Assembly (NCBI GenBank): GCA_001414345.1
Contig: LLCB01000099.1
Location: 1-64,000 of the forward strand
Source of the DNA: Hymenoscyphus infarciens
Taxonomy: Eukaryota > Ascomycota > Leotiomycetes > Helotiales > Helotiaceae
Direction of reading: 5' to 3'
DNA: 64,000 nucleotides
A program made the translations under genes and the position numbers. Under the pieces are notes generated by a model. The model saw only the letters and a list, made by a program, of their open reading frames with translations. It was not told where the DNA came from and did no database searches. How positions within the stretch are numbered: the first letter of the stretch is position 1; every line of letters starts with the position of its first letter. Shown piece by piece: positions 12,646 through 25,224 of this stretch.

Positions 12646-15600
12646 ATGTCGGGCGAAGTAGATTTCAGCGGGAAGCTGGAGGAGCTCATAGTGTATGAAC
12701 CCAATATTCCACCATTCTGTCACAGTAAATGTGACTTGCTAACTTTCAGCTTTGCAGTAAACTCAAAGGTTTTCCTCCCGATGCACATTGGTTCTGCCCC
12801 TTACTGGGTTCAGATGACACCCACGATTACGACCACCTTGACGAAGACGAAGAAGGTATCTCGGCGGCCGAAAAGCAAAAGGCCGTGGTAGATGGGAAGG
12901 AAAGAGAGGAAACAGCATTTGGGTGTTCACTCATCTTGGGATTGGACGAAAGCGAGGCGCGTGAATACTATGGCACCCGACTTGGGACCTTACTATCAAT
13001 ATGTGACAAATGCATCTACAATTGGCATATGGGCAGGAAAGCCTTTCTTAAAAAGAAATCCGAGTAAGTGGTCTATGAACGTCTCGCAGACCAACGGGCT
13101 AATTTTTACCTTCCAAGGGACTTTGACGATGAAACGATTTCACTGTTCGCTAGTCGTCTCAAAAATGTCGACTTCAAAAGAATAGAGAGAGGGTTGAGTT
13201 CGGCCAGGAAAATACTCGAAGCTGTGGAGCCAGAAAAACGGTCGAGTGCACTTCTTGGGAAACAGGATCCAGCATCACTTCTAGCCCTCTACGAAGCACT
13301 TTGTTGCACTGAATATCATACGTCCGAAGAAGAGCTTGCGAAAAACTTCAACTATGTCTTCTCGGCAGTTCAGCATAGAAAAGCTCTCAAGCTGGGGGGC
13401 CTTCTTCCGGCGTCAACTCGATTCCTCTTCCAAAACGACACGATACGCTTGCGATTTGCTAATTCCGCGTGGCAAAAGGATGATGGCGGACTCCTTACCA
13501 AAAGGCAGTTTGAATGGATCGCACATGATGCACTATCTGAAGCCATAGTGAAAGTTTCCCAGCCATCCGCTGACAGAGGTGATATCAATCGATTCTGGAA
13601 GGGGTTTCTCCTGATCCTTGAGAAAATGGGCGATGACTTGATAACCCATGACCTGCGGGGAATGGAGGTGCAACCGGATATTTACCACCTTGGCCTTCAA
13701 CATCTCGCACAGGACTCTGAAGATGTAGTACAGCATATCCTCGAGGCAATTTCTCAACTGCTGAAAAAGTCACCCAAGACCTTTTGGGCTGCTCTTGGTA
13801 CGATATCACCCGCCACTTTTGCAGAGCAGATATTTCAGAGTCCAGGTTTCGCAAAGGTACTGGACAATGAGCAAAATTTGGAAGACTTTGAGACCAATCC
13901 CGCTGTATCCTGGATTCCTGATTTTATCAAATCACTCGACTCGGTTCACCAACATGATGCCTGTCGATCACTTCTCTATAATCTGCTTGAGCGCCAGGCT
14001 GGGAAGACTGAAGGCGCCAAAATAGTATGCTGTCGAGCCGGACTGACGGCAATCCATGCGACTCTGTGCACCTTTACCAGCCCGGATTATAAAGTAAACC
14101 CTTCGACCTCGCTGCTAGTCATCAATGACATAATGGGACTAGTCAATAAGTACAAGGGTATGATTGTTGGATGCGCAGATATCAACGATCAAGATAGCCC
14201 AGAGTTGAAGGAACTGGGAATGCTAGTGATAAAAGAAGCCCTGGCACTTGACTGTAAAGCTATGAGTGCCGAATTCTTTGCACTTCAAAAATCAACACCA
14301 ATTCAGCGAGGCCTCAGAACACATTCCCAATCTGTATGGCAGGCAGTACTGGATATATTCCGACCCGGAAATCTAGAATTGGCCAAGAGTATTCTGATTG
14401 CCACATCGACCCTGACTGGACTTGACGAGATCATGCCGCAGAACAAAAAGTACCCCGACTTACCAAAGGACCATACCCAGTACAACAAAGACTTCAATCA
14501 GCTAATGGACAACATCTCAAGGGTACTGGAGAGATTGAGTGACTTCGAGTCTGCGGATTTGGGAAAGCTTTGCCAGGCCTCATTGACCGCGCGCCCACTA
14601 TTCGCAGCTCTCGTATCTGCGAACTCTGGCGTCTTCGAAGCTACTGTTGAGGTCGTCAAAAGTGCAACTGGTGAATTGGGAAAGCAGGATGCGATAGAAG
14701 TTCTGTTGAGGGACTTTTTTGTCCCAACCCTGAACTCCCTGACGGCGGCTGTCATCAAAATCCGAAACGCGAAGACCTTCTTTCCTGTACCGCAAGCCAT
14801 CAAAATTGGTCGTGAGATCTTAAATGCTCTCTGTGGTAGCACTGGAAAGCTGCGTACTGGTACGTTTACGGATGCTGAGCGGACTGCCATAATGACCTAT
14901 TGGCTCCATCAATGGAGATTAATGGATATGGCATTTTCCACAACCGAATCATGGGCCCCCAGAGTCAACAAACCGACAGCTTACATGCAGGATTTCTGTC
15001 GTGATGGAATGGAATATGCAGAACAGCTCTTTGACCAATACACCGTTTTTGCCTCTGCACTCTCAGATTCCTCCGCTGACGATGACGACAATGCATTTTC
15101 TAAATCCGGATCATCGAAAGAAAAGGTGTTGGAAGTCGTATGTCGGAATGTCAATGGATTGACAGGACTACTGAGACTTCGAGATTCCTGGTTGATCAGC
15201 ACAATTACTAGTCTTTTGGGGAAGCTTTTGCGCTGCCTGGGAGAATCCAACCTGGAGATTGACGATTTCGCTTCTGATTTTATCAAGGCAGCCTGCAAAC
15301 GAGAAAACCAGAAAGACTTCAAGAAGACCAATTTGACGAACCAACAAAAGGCCGAGTTGCAAAGAGCACTGGAGGAACATCAGGGTCTCGAAATCGTCGA
15401 GCCACCACCAGTAAAAGCTCAGCCCAGGAAGCAGAGCACCATTGATTCATGGTCTAGGTCGGCAGACGGAAAAGTGCACGAACCAACCCTGCCCTCGAGA
15501 CAGAGGACTCTGAATCTGGTTCGTAACGATATATATCGCACCGAAAAAGAGCGAAACGCCACACGTCCCCAGCAACCTGTCCAGGATAATAGTGCTTTTA

Positions 15601-18600
15601 TGGAGAAACGCAAAAAGGCCAAGGAGCAGCTTCAGCGTGACAAAGATGCAGCTATAGCAAAGGCCAAGGCCCTCCGTGCTCCTGCGGGTGTTCGTGGCGA
15701 GGGCTCTGGGCTGAAAGAGCTCGGTGGGGTTGTTGGTAAAGACCATGCTCCAATTCGTAACGAAATAATGGTTGGCTCTTCTTCGGAAGAAAGTGACGAT
15801 GATGATGAAGATGAGACGGGTGCCCTCATCAAGACCCGAAAGCAAAAATCGACAATGGTCTCAGAGTACGAAGAGAGCAAGAGGCGAGCTCTGAAACAGA
15901 TGCAGCAAGGACCTGTTCGCAAGACAAAGATACAGAGATCTGCCAAAGATCTTCGCGCTCGAGTAGAACCCAATATGGATAGGCTCTACATTGAAATATT
16001 GGACTGGGATATTTTCCACCCAGGAGATACCCCGCCCACCAGCTCTGAATATAGGAAGATTGCGGATTCCTTTATCGAGCTTGATCTCTACAAGAAAACC
16101 TTCACACCTTTGCTTATATCTGAAGTATGGCGATCTCTTGTGACTGCCAAGGAAGAGAACAATATCAAGCCAATCGAAATCACAGTTTTGAACCGAATGT
16201 CTGTCGACAAGTTCATGGAAGTTAGTGTCAAAATTCCGGTGACAATGGACCGAGACAGGAAGTTTGCTGAACGAGACATTGTCCTTCTTTCCAAAAGTTC
16301 GGACCCCATTCAAAGTCCCGAGGCACCTCATTGTCTTGCCCGGGTCAGTAAAACGAACCGGAAAAAGGATATCATCGAAGTCACATTCCAAGTGAGCCGA
16401 GCGATCAATCAAGCACTTCTTCAATCCCTCACGATGAATAGTAAGATCCATGCTGCAAAGATTGCCGATATGACAACCACTCAGCGAGAATTTGCTGCGC
16501 TGAGTAGTTTGGAGTACTATGACCTCTGCAATGAGGTGTTGGAGGCAAAGCCTTCTCCCCTGCAAAAGTACTCTAGTGGTCAAATATCCAAAATCTCATC
16601 AACATATGATCTCAATCAAGGACAAGCTAAAGCCATTCTTTCTGCTGATGACAATGATGGCTTTACCCTCATTCAAGGTCCGCCAGGCTCCGGCAAGACC
16701 AAAACCATCATTGCCATGGTCGGGACTCTTTTGACGAAAAGTTTAGCAGAACAGAAAGTAGCTCAATCCAGAGCCGCGGCCCCTGTCTCTGGTCGAGCCA
16801 CTGCCCCGCCATCTACCATCCCTAAGAAGAAGCTTCTCATTTGCGCACCCAGTAATGCTGCAGTTGACGAACTGGTAGTCCGGCTCAAAAAGGGTATTGT
16901 GACTAGAACCGAGAACGGCATACCTGGTAAGCCCCAGAAAATCAACGTTATTCGTATCGGAAGAAGTGATGCCATCAACACGGATGTGAAGGATGTCATG
17001 TTGGACGAATTGGTTCGACAGAAGCTTGAGGGCAATGACGGTGAAAAAAACAAGCTCTTTCAAGACCGAGATAAGCTCCATCAAGATGCTGCCATGATTA
17101 AAGAGCAACTGAACACCATCCGGCCGCAAATGTCCGAGGCACGAGAGAAAGGAGACAAGTCTGGAGAACTTGCGCTACAGCGTAAATTTGATGAATTGAA
17201 GCGCAAGCAAGCTCATATCGGTAATAAGATCGACGAGGACAAGCAGAACGGAAATACCAGTGCAAGACAGAACGAGATCAACCGACGGCGTTACCAACAG
17301 GAGATCCTTGATGGTGCACATGTTGTGTGTGCTACCCTTAGTGGAAGTGGACACGACATGTTTCGAAATGTCAATATTGAGTTCGAAACCGTCATTATTG
17401 ATGAGGCGGCTCAATGTATTGAACTGAGCGCACTGATTCCGCTCAAATATGGATGTTCCAAGTGCATATTGGTTGGAGACCCAGAACAACTCCCTCCAAC
17501 GGTCCTCTCGAGATCTGCTCAGAGCTATGGTTATGAGCAGAGTTTGTTTGTCCGCATGCAAAAGAATCATCCCCAGGATATTCATCTTCTGGATACACAA
17601 TACCGTATGCACCCAGATATCAGCAGTTTCCCCAGCCAAGCCTTCTATAACAGCAAACTTCTGGATGGCGAAGGTATGGCCGCATTACGACAGCAACCAT
17701 GGCATGCAAGTACGATACTAGGACCATATCGATTCTTCGATGTCGAGGGAGTCCAAACCACGCATTCAAGAGGGCACTCTTTCATCAACGTACCTGAACT
17801 GAACGCCGCCCTTCAGCTCTACCGGCGATTGAAGGCAGATTACCGAAACCATGACTTCACTGGGAAAATTGGTATCATCACTACCTACAAAGCTCAGCTG
17901 ATTGAGCTGAAGATTCGGTTTGAAAGAGATTTCGGACCTGGCATATTCGACGAGATTGAGTTCAATACCACCGACGCATTCCAAGGCCGCGAGCGCGAGA
18001 TTATCATATTCTCTTGTGTGAGAGCTAAAGCAACTGGGGGTATTGGTTTCATGAAGGATATCAGACGTATGAACGTCGGTCTTACGCGAGCAAAATCGTC
18101 CTTGTGGGTACTTGGAGACTCGAGAGCTTTGCAGCAAGGTGAATTCTGGAACCGATTGATTGTGGATGCCAAGGCTCGCAATAAATACACTGGTGGTGAT
18201 GTTCTGAAGTTGCTCTCAAAGCCCACTTCTCGACAGCAACTACACCCTCCCAACAAGACTACCCAATCCAATGGATCGGATAAGTCATTGCTTCCAGAAG
18301 CACCGATTTCGAAAGTACCAGTCACGTTGATTGAAGACAATGATGTCGAGATGACCGACGCGCCTAGCTTTAGGAAGCAATCGAGAGAGCAATCGACAAG
18401 CTCGATTTCTGGTTCCAGTGTCGCTAGCAGCGTTAGAAGCAAGCCCGCGTCCACAGTCGGAAAGCATACTGGTGAGCCTCATGGGACAAAGCGACGGAGA
18501 GAGTCCATCAAGGATGAGGAAATCCATGTCGATAAAAAGGTATAGTCCCCCCCCATAATTCTGTCACGATACTTTTCTAACCTAATACGCAGGCGCCTCC

Positions 18601-18769
18601 ACCTAAGAATGACAAGGTTCCAGACCTGGATGCGGCGCTCCGAGCACAAGAGGCAAAGAAGCCACCACCGGGGATGGCACGACCTCCTAGACCTCCTGGG
18701 GTGCCTCCACCTCGCAAAAAGGCAGCTGCTGATCCATTTATTCAGCGAAGGCCTCCAAAGCGAGGTTAG
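12646..18769 (+). CDS. SEN1: Sen1 superfamily 1 RNA/DNA helicase (transcription termination, R-loop resolution)
   Basis: Exons 12,646-12,690, 12,750-13,063, 13,118-18,539 and 18,593-18,769 give 1,985 aa, the usual size for filamentous-fungal Sen1. The protein starts MSGEVDFSGKLEEL. A long helical N-terminal Sen1 domain runs to about residue 870. An acidic patch (SSEESDDDDEDE) lies near 1,005. The helicase core has Walker A GPPGSGKT near 1,307, DEAAQ near 1,548, GDPEQLPPT near 1,573, YRMHPDIS shortly after, DAFQGRERE near 1,739 and NVGLTRAKSSLWVLGD near 1,772, with a coiled-coil insert between motifs Ia and II. The last exon codes for a proline-rich tail ending RRPPKRG. In yeast Sen1 acts in the nucleus with Nrd1-Nab3, unwinding RNA-DNA hybrids. 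An in-frame TAA at 13,065 is removed by a 54-nt intron with a GTAAGT donor, CTAAT branch and TTCCAAG acceptor. Function is secure; the first intron (GTGTAT donor) is the least certain join. Confidence 0.93.
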
Positions 18770-20724
18770 GCAATGGATATACCTATGGTATTATTGTGAG
18801 CCATTTCATATGAGCATTCAAGGCGTTTATAAGATGGAATGGGGGCAATAATTTTCTTTTTGCTTTTCATCTTCGGCGGAAAATATTGTATTGTAGCATT
18901 GCAGGTGGCATGGGGGCATGGGTATTTACATATCAGGTTGGTGGGGAAGCATATTATTTCTCTACCCGATGGGGCCAATGGGGGTTTAGTCTACATAGAT
19001 ACTTGGCCGGTTTAACTTAGCTAGAGAGCGTCAGAGATGGAGTCCGCATACGCGGCGGAAAACTGTGCCAGCGGGAGTGGCAGACTACCTGATGAACGAG
19101 CCGGTCCCTCGGGGCTTGAACTTGGGAGCCAACCGAGTTCAGTAAGTAGCTTCTTTTTTCACCTTGATTTCTCCCTATCATCCTCGCCTCGAAGGAGGCG
19201 GAGAGATGGACTATCTAGCTGGTACCTTTTTCGTGAAATTTTCCATACTCCCACGCGTGTGATCCAGGTGCAGATCATTTTAAAGTTCCTTTTTCCGAGC
19301 GCTAGCTGCGGATCGTGATCTACGGAAGAACGCCTTTTTGAACTCGACTGGTGGCAAACACCGCCAATGCCTCGACGGTTGTCCGATTTAGCAGCTTGCG
19401 TGCGTGCTTACTGTAGATTGTCTCGTTGATGATATTTGGGAAGTCTACCAGCCCTTTTAAATGCCAAAACTCGGCCCAACGACTTTCTTTCCACTGCATG
19501 GAAGGTGTATTCTTGCTAGGCGAAATCTCCTTTCCCCAATACTCCGTACCTGACTTTTTTTTGACTTTCTACATGCGTATTCGGTGCTGGCGAGTTGACC
19601 AAAGCTACGCTTCATCTGAGGTGCTAGGATAATTCCAAGCACCTGTAGCGGAGTATTCGTCCCTCTTCTAGCGCTTCCTAGTCTCCCGCTTGTTGGGGTT
19701 TGATTTCAAACTGTGGCATGTACTTAAACTGGCAGTGGTATGGTTTCTGTGCCTGTAGCCTTCCACTTGTCTGATAGACTGGACGCTGGATGGACTGGTG
19801 TTGAGTTAGCACAAGCTCTTTTGAGGAGATGCACAGCATGACACTGACACTACGTACCTGGGCGAACTTTCTAATCAGGAACCTTGGGGGAGAGAAGAAA
19901 GACGGAGGCGTTTGTTGTGGTGTGGGGGATTTTGCTTTCTTTCTTCTTCCCATATCTTTCCCAGCGCTACTGCTTCATTTACACAATCACCACCTTCTTT
20001 GTATTCTTACCATTGTCTAATTCTCTACAGGTTGAGAAGGTTAAATTATTACGTTCTTTGCTCAGTTGATCGCCAGTCTTTTGCTCAGGTGCTAGCTTTT
20101 TCTGAAGGGGTTGTTGTTCTGGTTGTAATATCTATTTTACCTCTTTCCTTTTTGTTGGCTCTGAGAGCTTTAAACAACAAAAACTCGCTTGCTCTGGTCG
20201 TCTCAGAGCCTCTCTTGGAAAGAAAAGATTGTTGTTGAGGGCTTGAATTACTGTCTGCTGAAGGCTGGTTCGTGAAGGAATTGAAATCAGGTGCTGGCGC
20301 AATCTTTTAGAGTAAGGTCGTCGTCGCTCACTCTGAAAGGTGTAGTCCAATGGAAACTGCGGGGAACACAAAATAGAACATTCCGGACTTTCTACCACCA
20401 AACCCACCACCAAACTTTTTCCCACCAGCAAGCTCCGTACCTCCTTCACCTTCACAGCCCCGCTGGAACAAACATTTCTGAAAGCCAGAAAGGAAGTCTG
20501 TTGCAGCTGCCGAGTTGCACCAGTTCTGCAAAAGAGCGCCAATTTCGCAATACCATCAACACCACCTATTTATTGGCTTTGCGATCTTCACCACCTTCTT
20601 TTCTCCAGGATGAAGAGAGCTTGAGCACCCTGGTAAGCCATCGCTCCTACTATCTCCCATTCGTACCAATGCACCGATCATCGCATAATTTTAGCATCTA
20701 ACCAGAAAGCCTCCAGGCAATCCG
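18770..20724. other. Intergenic region: SEN1 3' end and upstream region of the next gene
   Basis: About 1.95 kb of normal-composition DNA with no coding region I can support. The first 200 bp should be SEN1 3' UTR. From about 19,900 to 20,720 the plus strand is rich in CT tracts, typical of a long fungal promoter and 5' leader for the gene starting at 20,725. Several short open frames here lack codon bias and homology signals. No tRNA-like or other RNA gene structure was seen. Confidence 0.45.
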
Positions 20725-23070
20725 ATGGCTCCTCCAACGCGACCGCGGTCAACATCCGCCAACCCGAATCATGTTCATCAGGATGTCACTGTGACTAGTT
20801 CGACTCGCGCCGAGATCGGTATTGACGAACCTTCAAATTCCGAATTTGTCTCTATCGAAACTAGTGGACTCAATCGAAGCAACACCCACAATTCTAATGG
20901 ATCTTCGCATCCTAAGCTGCTTAGGCGATGGATTACTTCCAGACGAGGAAGCATGTCAGTAGCTCACTCGATGCACAACGAATATTTCCCAGACCAGACG
21001 TCCAGAGATCTCCAGGCGATCAAAGACCAAAACGATGGATCGGAGACTCTCGCAGACTTCTTGATGGAAGTTCCACCACCACCGACAAACCATATGGCGG
21101 ATGTTACGGACGATGAAACCAAAAAGCCGCGATCGTTAAAGTCATTGCTGTTTGGTATCTTTGGCAGGAAGAAGAAAAATAAAGGAGGGCTTATACAGTT
21201 GCCAGACACAGCTGTTGCGGTAAGAATGCACATACCCCAACTCTCGTATCAATTTCGTTGTGCTTGTCCATTCGTTTTGTTGTCAATATTCTCCTTTATT
21301 CGTGATTTTAGACGAGTTTCTATTCAATGCTAACTTCGTACAGGCTACGACTACATCTGGAGCTCGATATGTCGCAATCAGTATCCCAGACACATTACCG
21401 GAGAAACGTCGATCCCGACCAAATACTTCCTCCAAACATGTCAAAACAACCGTCTCTGTACTCGAATCTGTTGTTGAAGCCAGCGGACGTTCTCCAAGAA
21501 ACAACTTCGTCCCAAGATACAACAATCGGGGCATCGAAAATAGAGCTGAAGAAAGGTCGAGCCTAGTTTCCGAGCCAGCACTAGGTGGTGGCGAGATGCG
21601 TACAATGCAGAAATTCTATCGTCAACAGCGCCAATCCATGGTTAACGACACACCCTCCCCCATAAGACCTCTTTCTATTACGAAAAATGGGCAGTCAGGA
21701 CGTCCCCGCAGCACACGATACTCAATATTTCCACCCGTATCCCACTCCTCACGCAATAGTAGTCTGCAACATAGCGAATTCAAGGAGGTTAGTGACCCAG
21801 TAACTACATCTAGTGGAGCGCAACGTCAAAGCGTCCGACCAAAAAGCGGCCCAGCTACATCTAGTGCACACTACCACCCCCAAATACAAATCCCACCACG
21901 CCGTTCGAGTTTATTCAAAGTTCCACTTCCGCGTGTGAACCCCCAAGAGATGGAACGGAGGTTGTTGGTGGACGAAGATATGGAAGAGAACACTGAAGCA
22001 CAAGATTGGATGCCCGAGCTTGAGATGTTGAGCGCTCCTGGTTCTGCATCCACTTTCGGTGCCAACCAGCGACAGAGTATGGCCGAGCAACTGGAAAGGT
22101 CACTACCCGAATCGAATCCAAAGAGAACAATTTCTGGTTCAACCTTCGGTACGCCATCTCGTCAGGAAAACCCAGAAATTCTACAAGTAGCTCAGACGGA
22201 ATCAAATAGACCATTCACATCCCCTCCAACAGATATACTGGCTGCACGAAATCGTGCTTTTAATAGACTCTCTTCCATGAGCACATCACCATCCGTCAGC
22301 TATCAGAATCGTCGGCAATTGGTCAATGCACGGAAGGCCAGAGATATATCAATTTACAAGTACAACCAACAGAAATTCCCACAGCAGAGTATCTCAAGGA
22401 TATCCGACATTGAATCATCAAACACAGATGAAGATGATTTAGCGACTATCACATCAGCTGGTAGAACTGCACAAGTGAACCGAGGAAGAGCATCTTCCAT
22501 CCCAACAATGCCCTTGTGTGAGCAGCTCGCATTCGATTTCTCTGGTCCAAATCACCGTGGAAATGAAACGGATCTTGTGAGTAAATATTAGTGAATCCAG
22601 AAAAGAAATTAACAACCCAAAAGTTCTACGACGCACAAACCTCCATCCCCTCTCCCTCCCCAATGGTTTCCATCTCAGACTTCCCCGCCGTCACCAACAC
22701 CGCAACATCATCATCCATAGCCCTCGCAACCCACAAAGCCCCTATCCGTCGCGCTATAAGCGATGCCACCACCCCACCACCCTCTTCCTCAGACTCGGAA
22801 TCTTTCCCACGAAATGCACGTTACTCATACCAGGTGCCTGATGATTCTGAAGCTCGATATCAGGTCACCCGTTCGCCAACTGCCTTGATGGATCACCGGC
22901 AGGAGAGGAGGGTTATGAGAAGAGTTTCCATTGATGAGCATCGTACTAGGGAGTTGGAGTTTCGATTGAGTAGGTTGGAGAATGATAATTTGATTTTGAG
23001 GAGTGCGTTGCTAGGGATTTCAGAGAGTGTGCAGGGGATGAGAGAGTTTATTTTAGGGGAGGAGATGTAG
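20725..23070 (+). CDS. Serine-rich hypothetical protein with C-terminal coiled coil, 724 aa
   Basis: Exons 20,725-21,219, 21,344-22,576 and 22,624-23,070 join in frame. Intron 1 (124 nt) has GTAAGA, a TGCTAAC branch and CAG. Intron 2 (47 nt) has GTGAGT, an ATTAAC branch and AAAAG. The protein is mostly disordered: Ser/Thr/Pro/Arg-rich with RRGS, RPRS and RRSS motifs that look like basophilic kinase sites. A basic hydrophobic patch (LLFGIFGRKKKNK) lies at about residues 143-155. The last 50 residues (after RRVSIDEH) form a leucine-heptad coiled coil containing LEFRLSRLENDNLILRSALL. No enzyme motif, signal peptide or membrane segment is visible. I do not recognise the family. The layout of a long disordered scaffold plus short coiled coil and basic patch suggests a structural or membrane-associated adaptor, but that is inference only. 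Confidence 0.8.
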
Positions 23071-25027
23071 GGGGTGGGTGATGATATAGCATAGGACATG
23101 GGAATGGCGTTTTTCTTTTCGTTTTGTTTCCGTTTTGGTAGGAGTAGTGTATGGTAATGAAGAATGGTTATGTTTCTAAGCGAATCGTCGGATATTCTTG
23201 TGAATGACATTGATATTCTAGATTTGATGATTAATTGAATTCTTTGAATGAAGTTACGAGAGATAGCGAGAGAGCTAGAAACTTATTAGATTATTCCTTG
23301 TCGTAACATGTTGTGAGTTTTTGATATTAATTCAAAGGGCTTAGAAAATTATAAACTTTTTAGAAGAAACAACAGATATATTAAAATTTATATAGAGTTA
23401 TAGATAGTCTAACATTTATACGAATTATTATTTTATATAAGAAAGTTAGAAGAAGTGAAAAGTTAAAATAACTTTAAGATTAGATTATAATATATATAAT
23501 TTCGTTTTTATAATATAACTTATTATAACTTTATCTAATTATTACTATTATATAAGAATAGGAGAGAAATAAAGAATACTAAGAGACTATAGAATATTTA
23601 ATTCTACTTTTTAAGAGTAATATATTAGAAATTAATTAATAAACCTTATTAACTAAGTTTAAGATATAGATTCTCTATTCTCGTAGTAGATAAATATAAA
23701 GTACTAAAGTAGCGATAGATTTAATATATTTCTATAAATTACTTCTTTAAAGTTAATAATTTAGTTTCTAGAAAACTTTAAAATATACTTAAAAGTATAT
23801 TATAAATAGTCTATAATTAATATAGTAAATATTAGTATAGAAAATAAGTAGATTAGAATAGATTAGTAGCTATTAATCTAACCTAATTAAGAGTTATTAG
23901 ATATTAATTAAAATCTAATCTTATCTAATTATATTAATTAATATATCTACGTAACTAAGCTAAGTATCTTAGAGATTAAACTAAGTATCGAGGTAGCGTT
24001 AGAGTAGCTCTTAGAGATAACCGAGAGCTTAAGTAAGAAGCAAAGTTATAAAGTTCTCTTCTTTAAGCTTATAAAAGACTAAAAGACTATTTAAATACTA
24101 TATAATCTAAAAAGACTTTTAATAATACTATTATATTATAAAGTTTTTTTTTTTAGATACTAGATATACTATTAGTACTCTAAGTACTTCTAGTATACTT
24201 AATATACTTTTTGCTTAAGATAATAGAGATACTAGCTAATATACTTAGTATTACTAGATAGATAAAATATACTAGAAGTACTAGAAGTACTAGAAGTACT
24301 AGAAGTAAATATATATTATATATATATTATTATATACTCTACTTTCTATCTACTATCTTCTATTTCTATTATAATAGCTAGCTATTTATAAATACTAAGA
24401 TTAAGTAAAATTTAGACTTTAGAATATTAGTATTATCTATATTAGAAGAGATTTAGTCTTAAAACCTTTTATAGTTAGCTAAAACTCTATTTATATTATC
24501 TAAACTTCTATATATATATACTCTATCTCTTTTTATTAAAAAGAATAATTTATTCTTTATCTAAGTTTTTAAGCCTAGTAATAATATACGTTCTTCTAGT
24601 CTACGTACTTCTATATATCTCTTTAATAGTAATTTATAATTCGTACTATTATACTTAGTCTAGTATTTTCTAAGCGTTCTTAGCTAAATTTCAGCTTAGT
24701 TTCTCGCTTAAACATAACTCTCTTTTTTCACCTCTATCATATATATATTATATAAAAAGTAATAGAAATAAATACTCTATTTATAGAAATCGTTATCTCG
24801 CTTATAATCTATAACCTTTTAAAGAGTCTTCTTTAACTTTACTATAATATTAACTATTATACTCTAGAGTATCTAGTTCTACTCCTCTACTTATATACGC
24901 TTTAGATCTGCCTTATTCCTAGGTTATACTCTTCTCTTATATAGCTACTTTTATATATATAACTATATCTACTCTACTAGATTTATATCTAGTAACTAAA
25001 GAGAATGAAGAAGCCGCTAAATAGAAT
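23071..25027. other. 3' flank of the hypothetical gene and AT-rich RIP-mutated DNA
   Basis: Normal composition ends near 23,330; after that CA and TG are scarce. Nothing in it codes. A 9-bp tandem repeat (ACTAGAAGT, four copies) lies at about 24,270-24,309, with a partial inverted copy near 24,180-24,200. A stretch at about 23,860-23,945 resembles 38,805-38,880 (both contain ATTAATTAAAATCTAATCT), so the two sides of the large transposon block share a repeat. The DNA from 24,700 to 25,027 is the left flank of the gypsy insertion. Confidence 0.45.
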
Positions 25028-25032
25028 AATAG

Positions 25033-25224
25033 TATAATAGCCCTCTATAAATACATAAAGAGAGTACTTATAGAATAGTATCTAATATTAAGGAAAACTA
25101 AACTAAAGAGAAAAGCAAAGAGTATAAGCACTCTAGCTTTATTTATATATATTTAAGTAAAGCTTTAGTAAAGCCTTAAGATAAACTAGTTATATAAGTA
25201 ACGTATATAACTAGAACTATTACA
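25033..25224 (-). repeat. Gypsy A long terminal repeat (3' LTR)
   Basis: 192 bp, matching 36,801-36,992 along its whole length with differences that are nearly all C/T or G/A, as RIP produces. With coding on the minus strand this is the 3' LTR. Flanked on the left by the target duplication AATAG. Confidence 0.92.

Noticed and set aside
13065..13067. Premature TAA in SEN1 as a RIP-type CAA-to-TAA nonsense mutation
   Set aside because: It lies inside a convincing 54-nt intron (13,064-13,117) whose removal keeps the frame. The rest of the gene is perfectly intact, which argues against an old null allele.
20291..20701. 136-codon open frame just before the 724-aa gene as a separate gene
   Set aside because: It overlaps an antisense frame of equal length, is Ser/His/Pro-rich from CT-rich leader DNA and shows no conserved features.
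24270..24309. 9-bp tandem repeats as a CRISPR or centromere repeat
   Set aside because: Only four units of a 9-bp word in AT-rich DNA; no spacers and no long array. Eukaryotic context excludes CRISPR.
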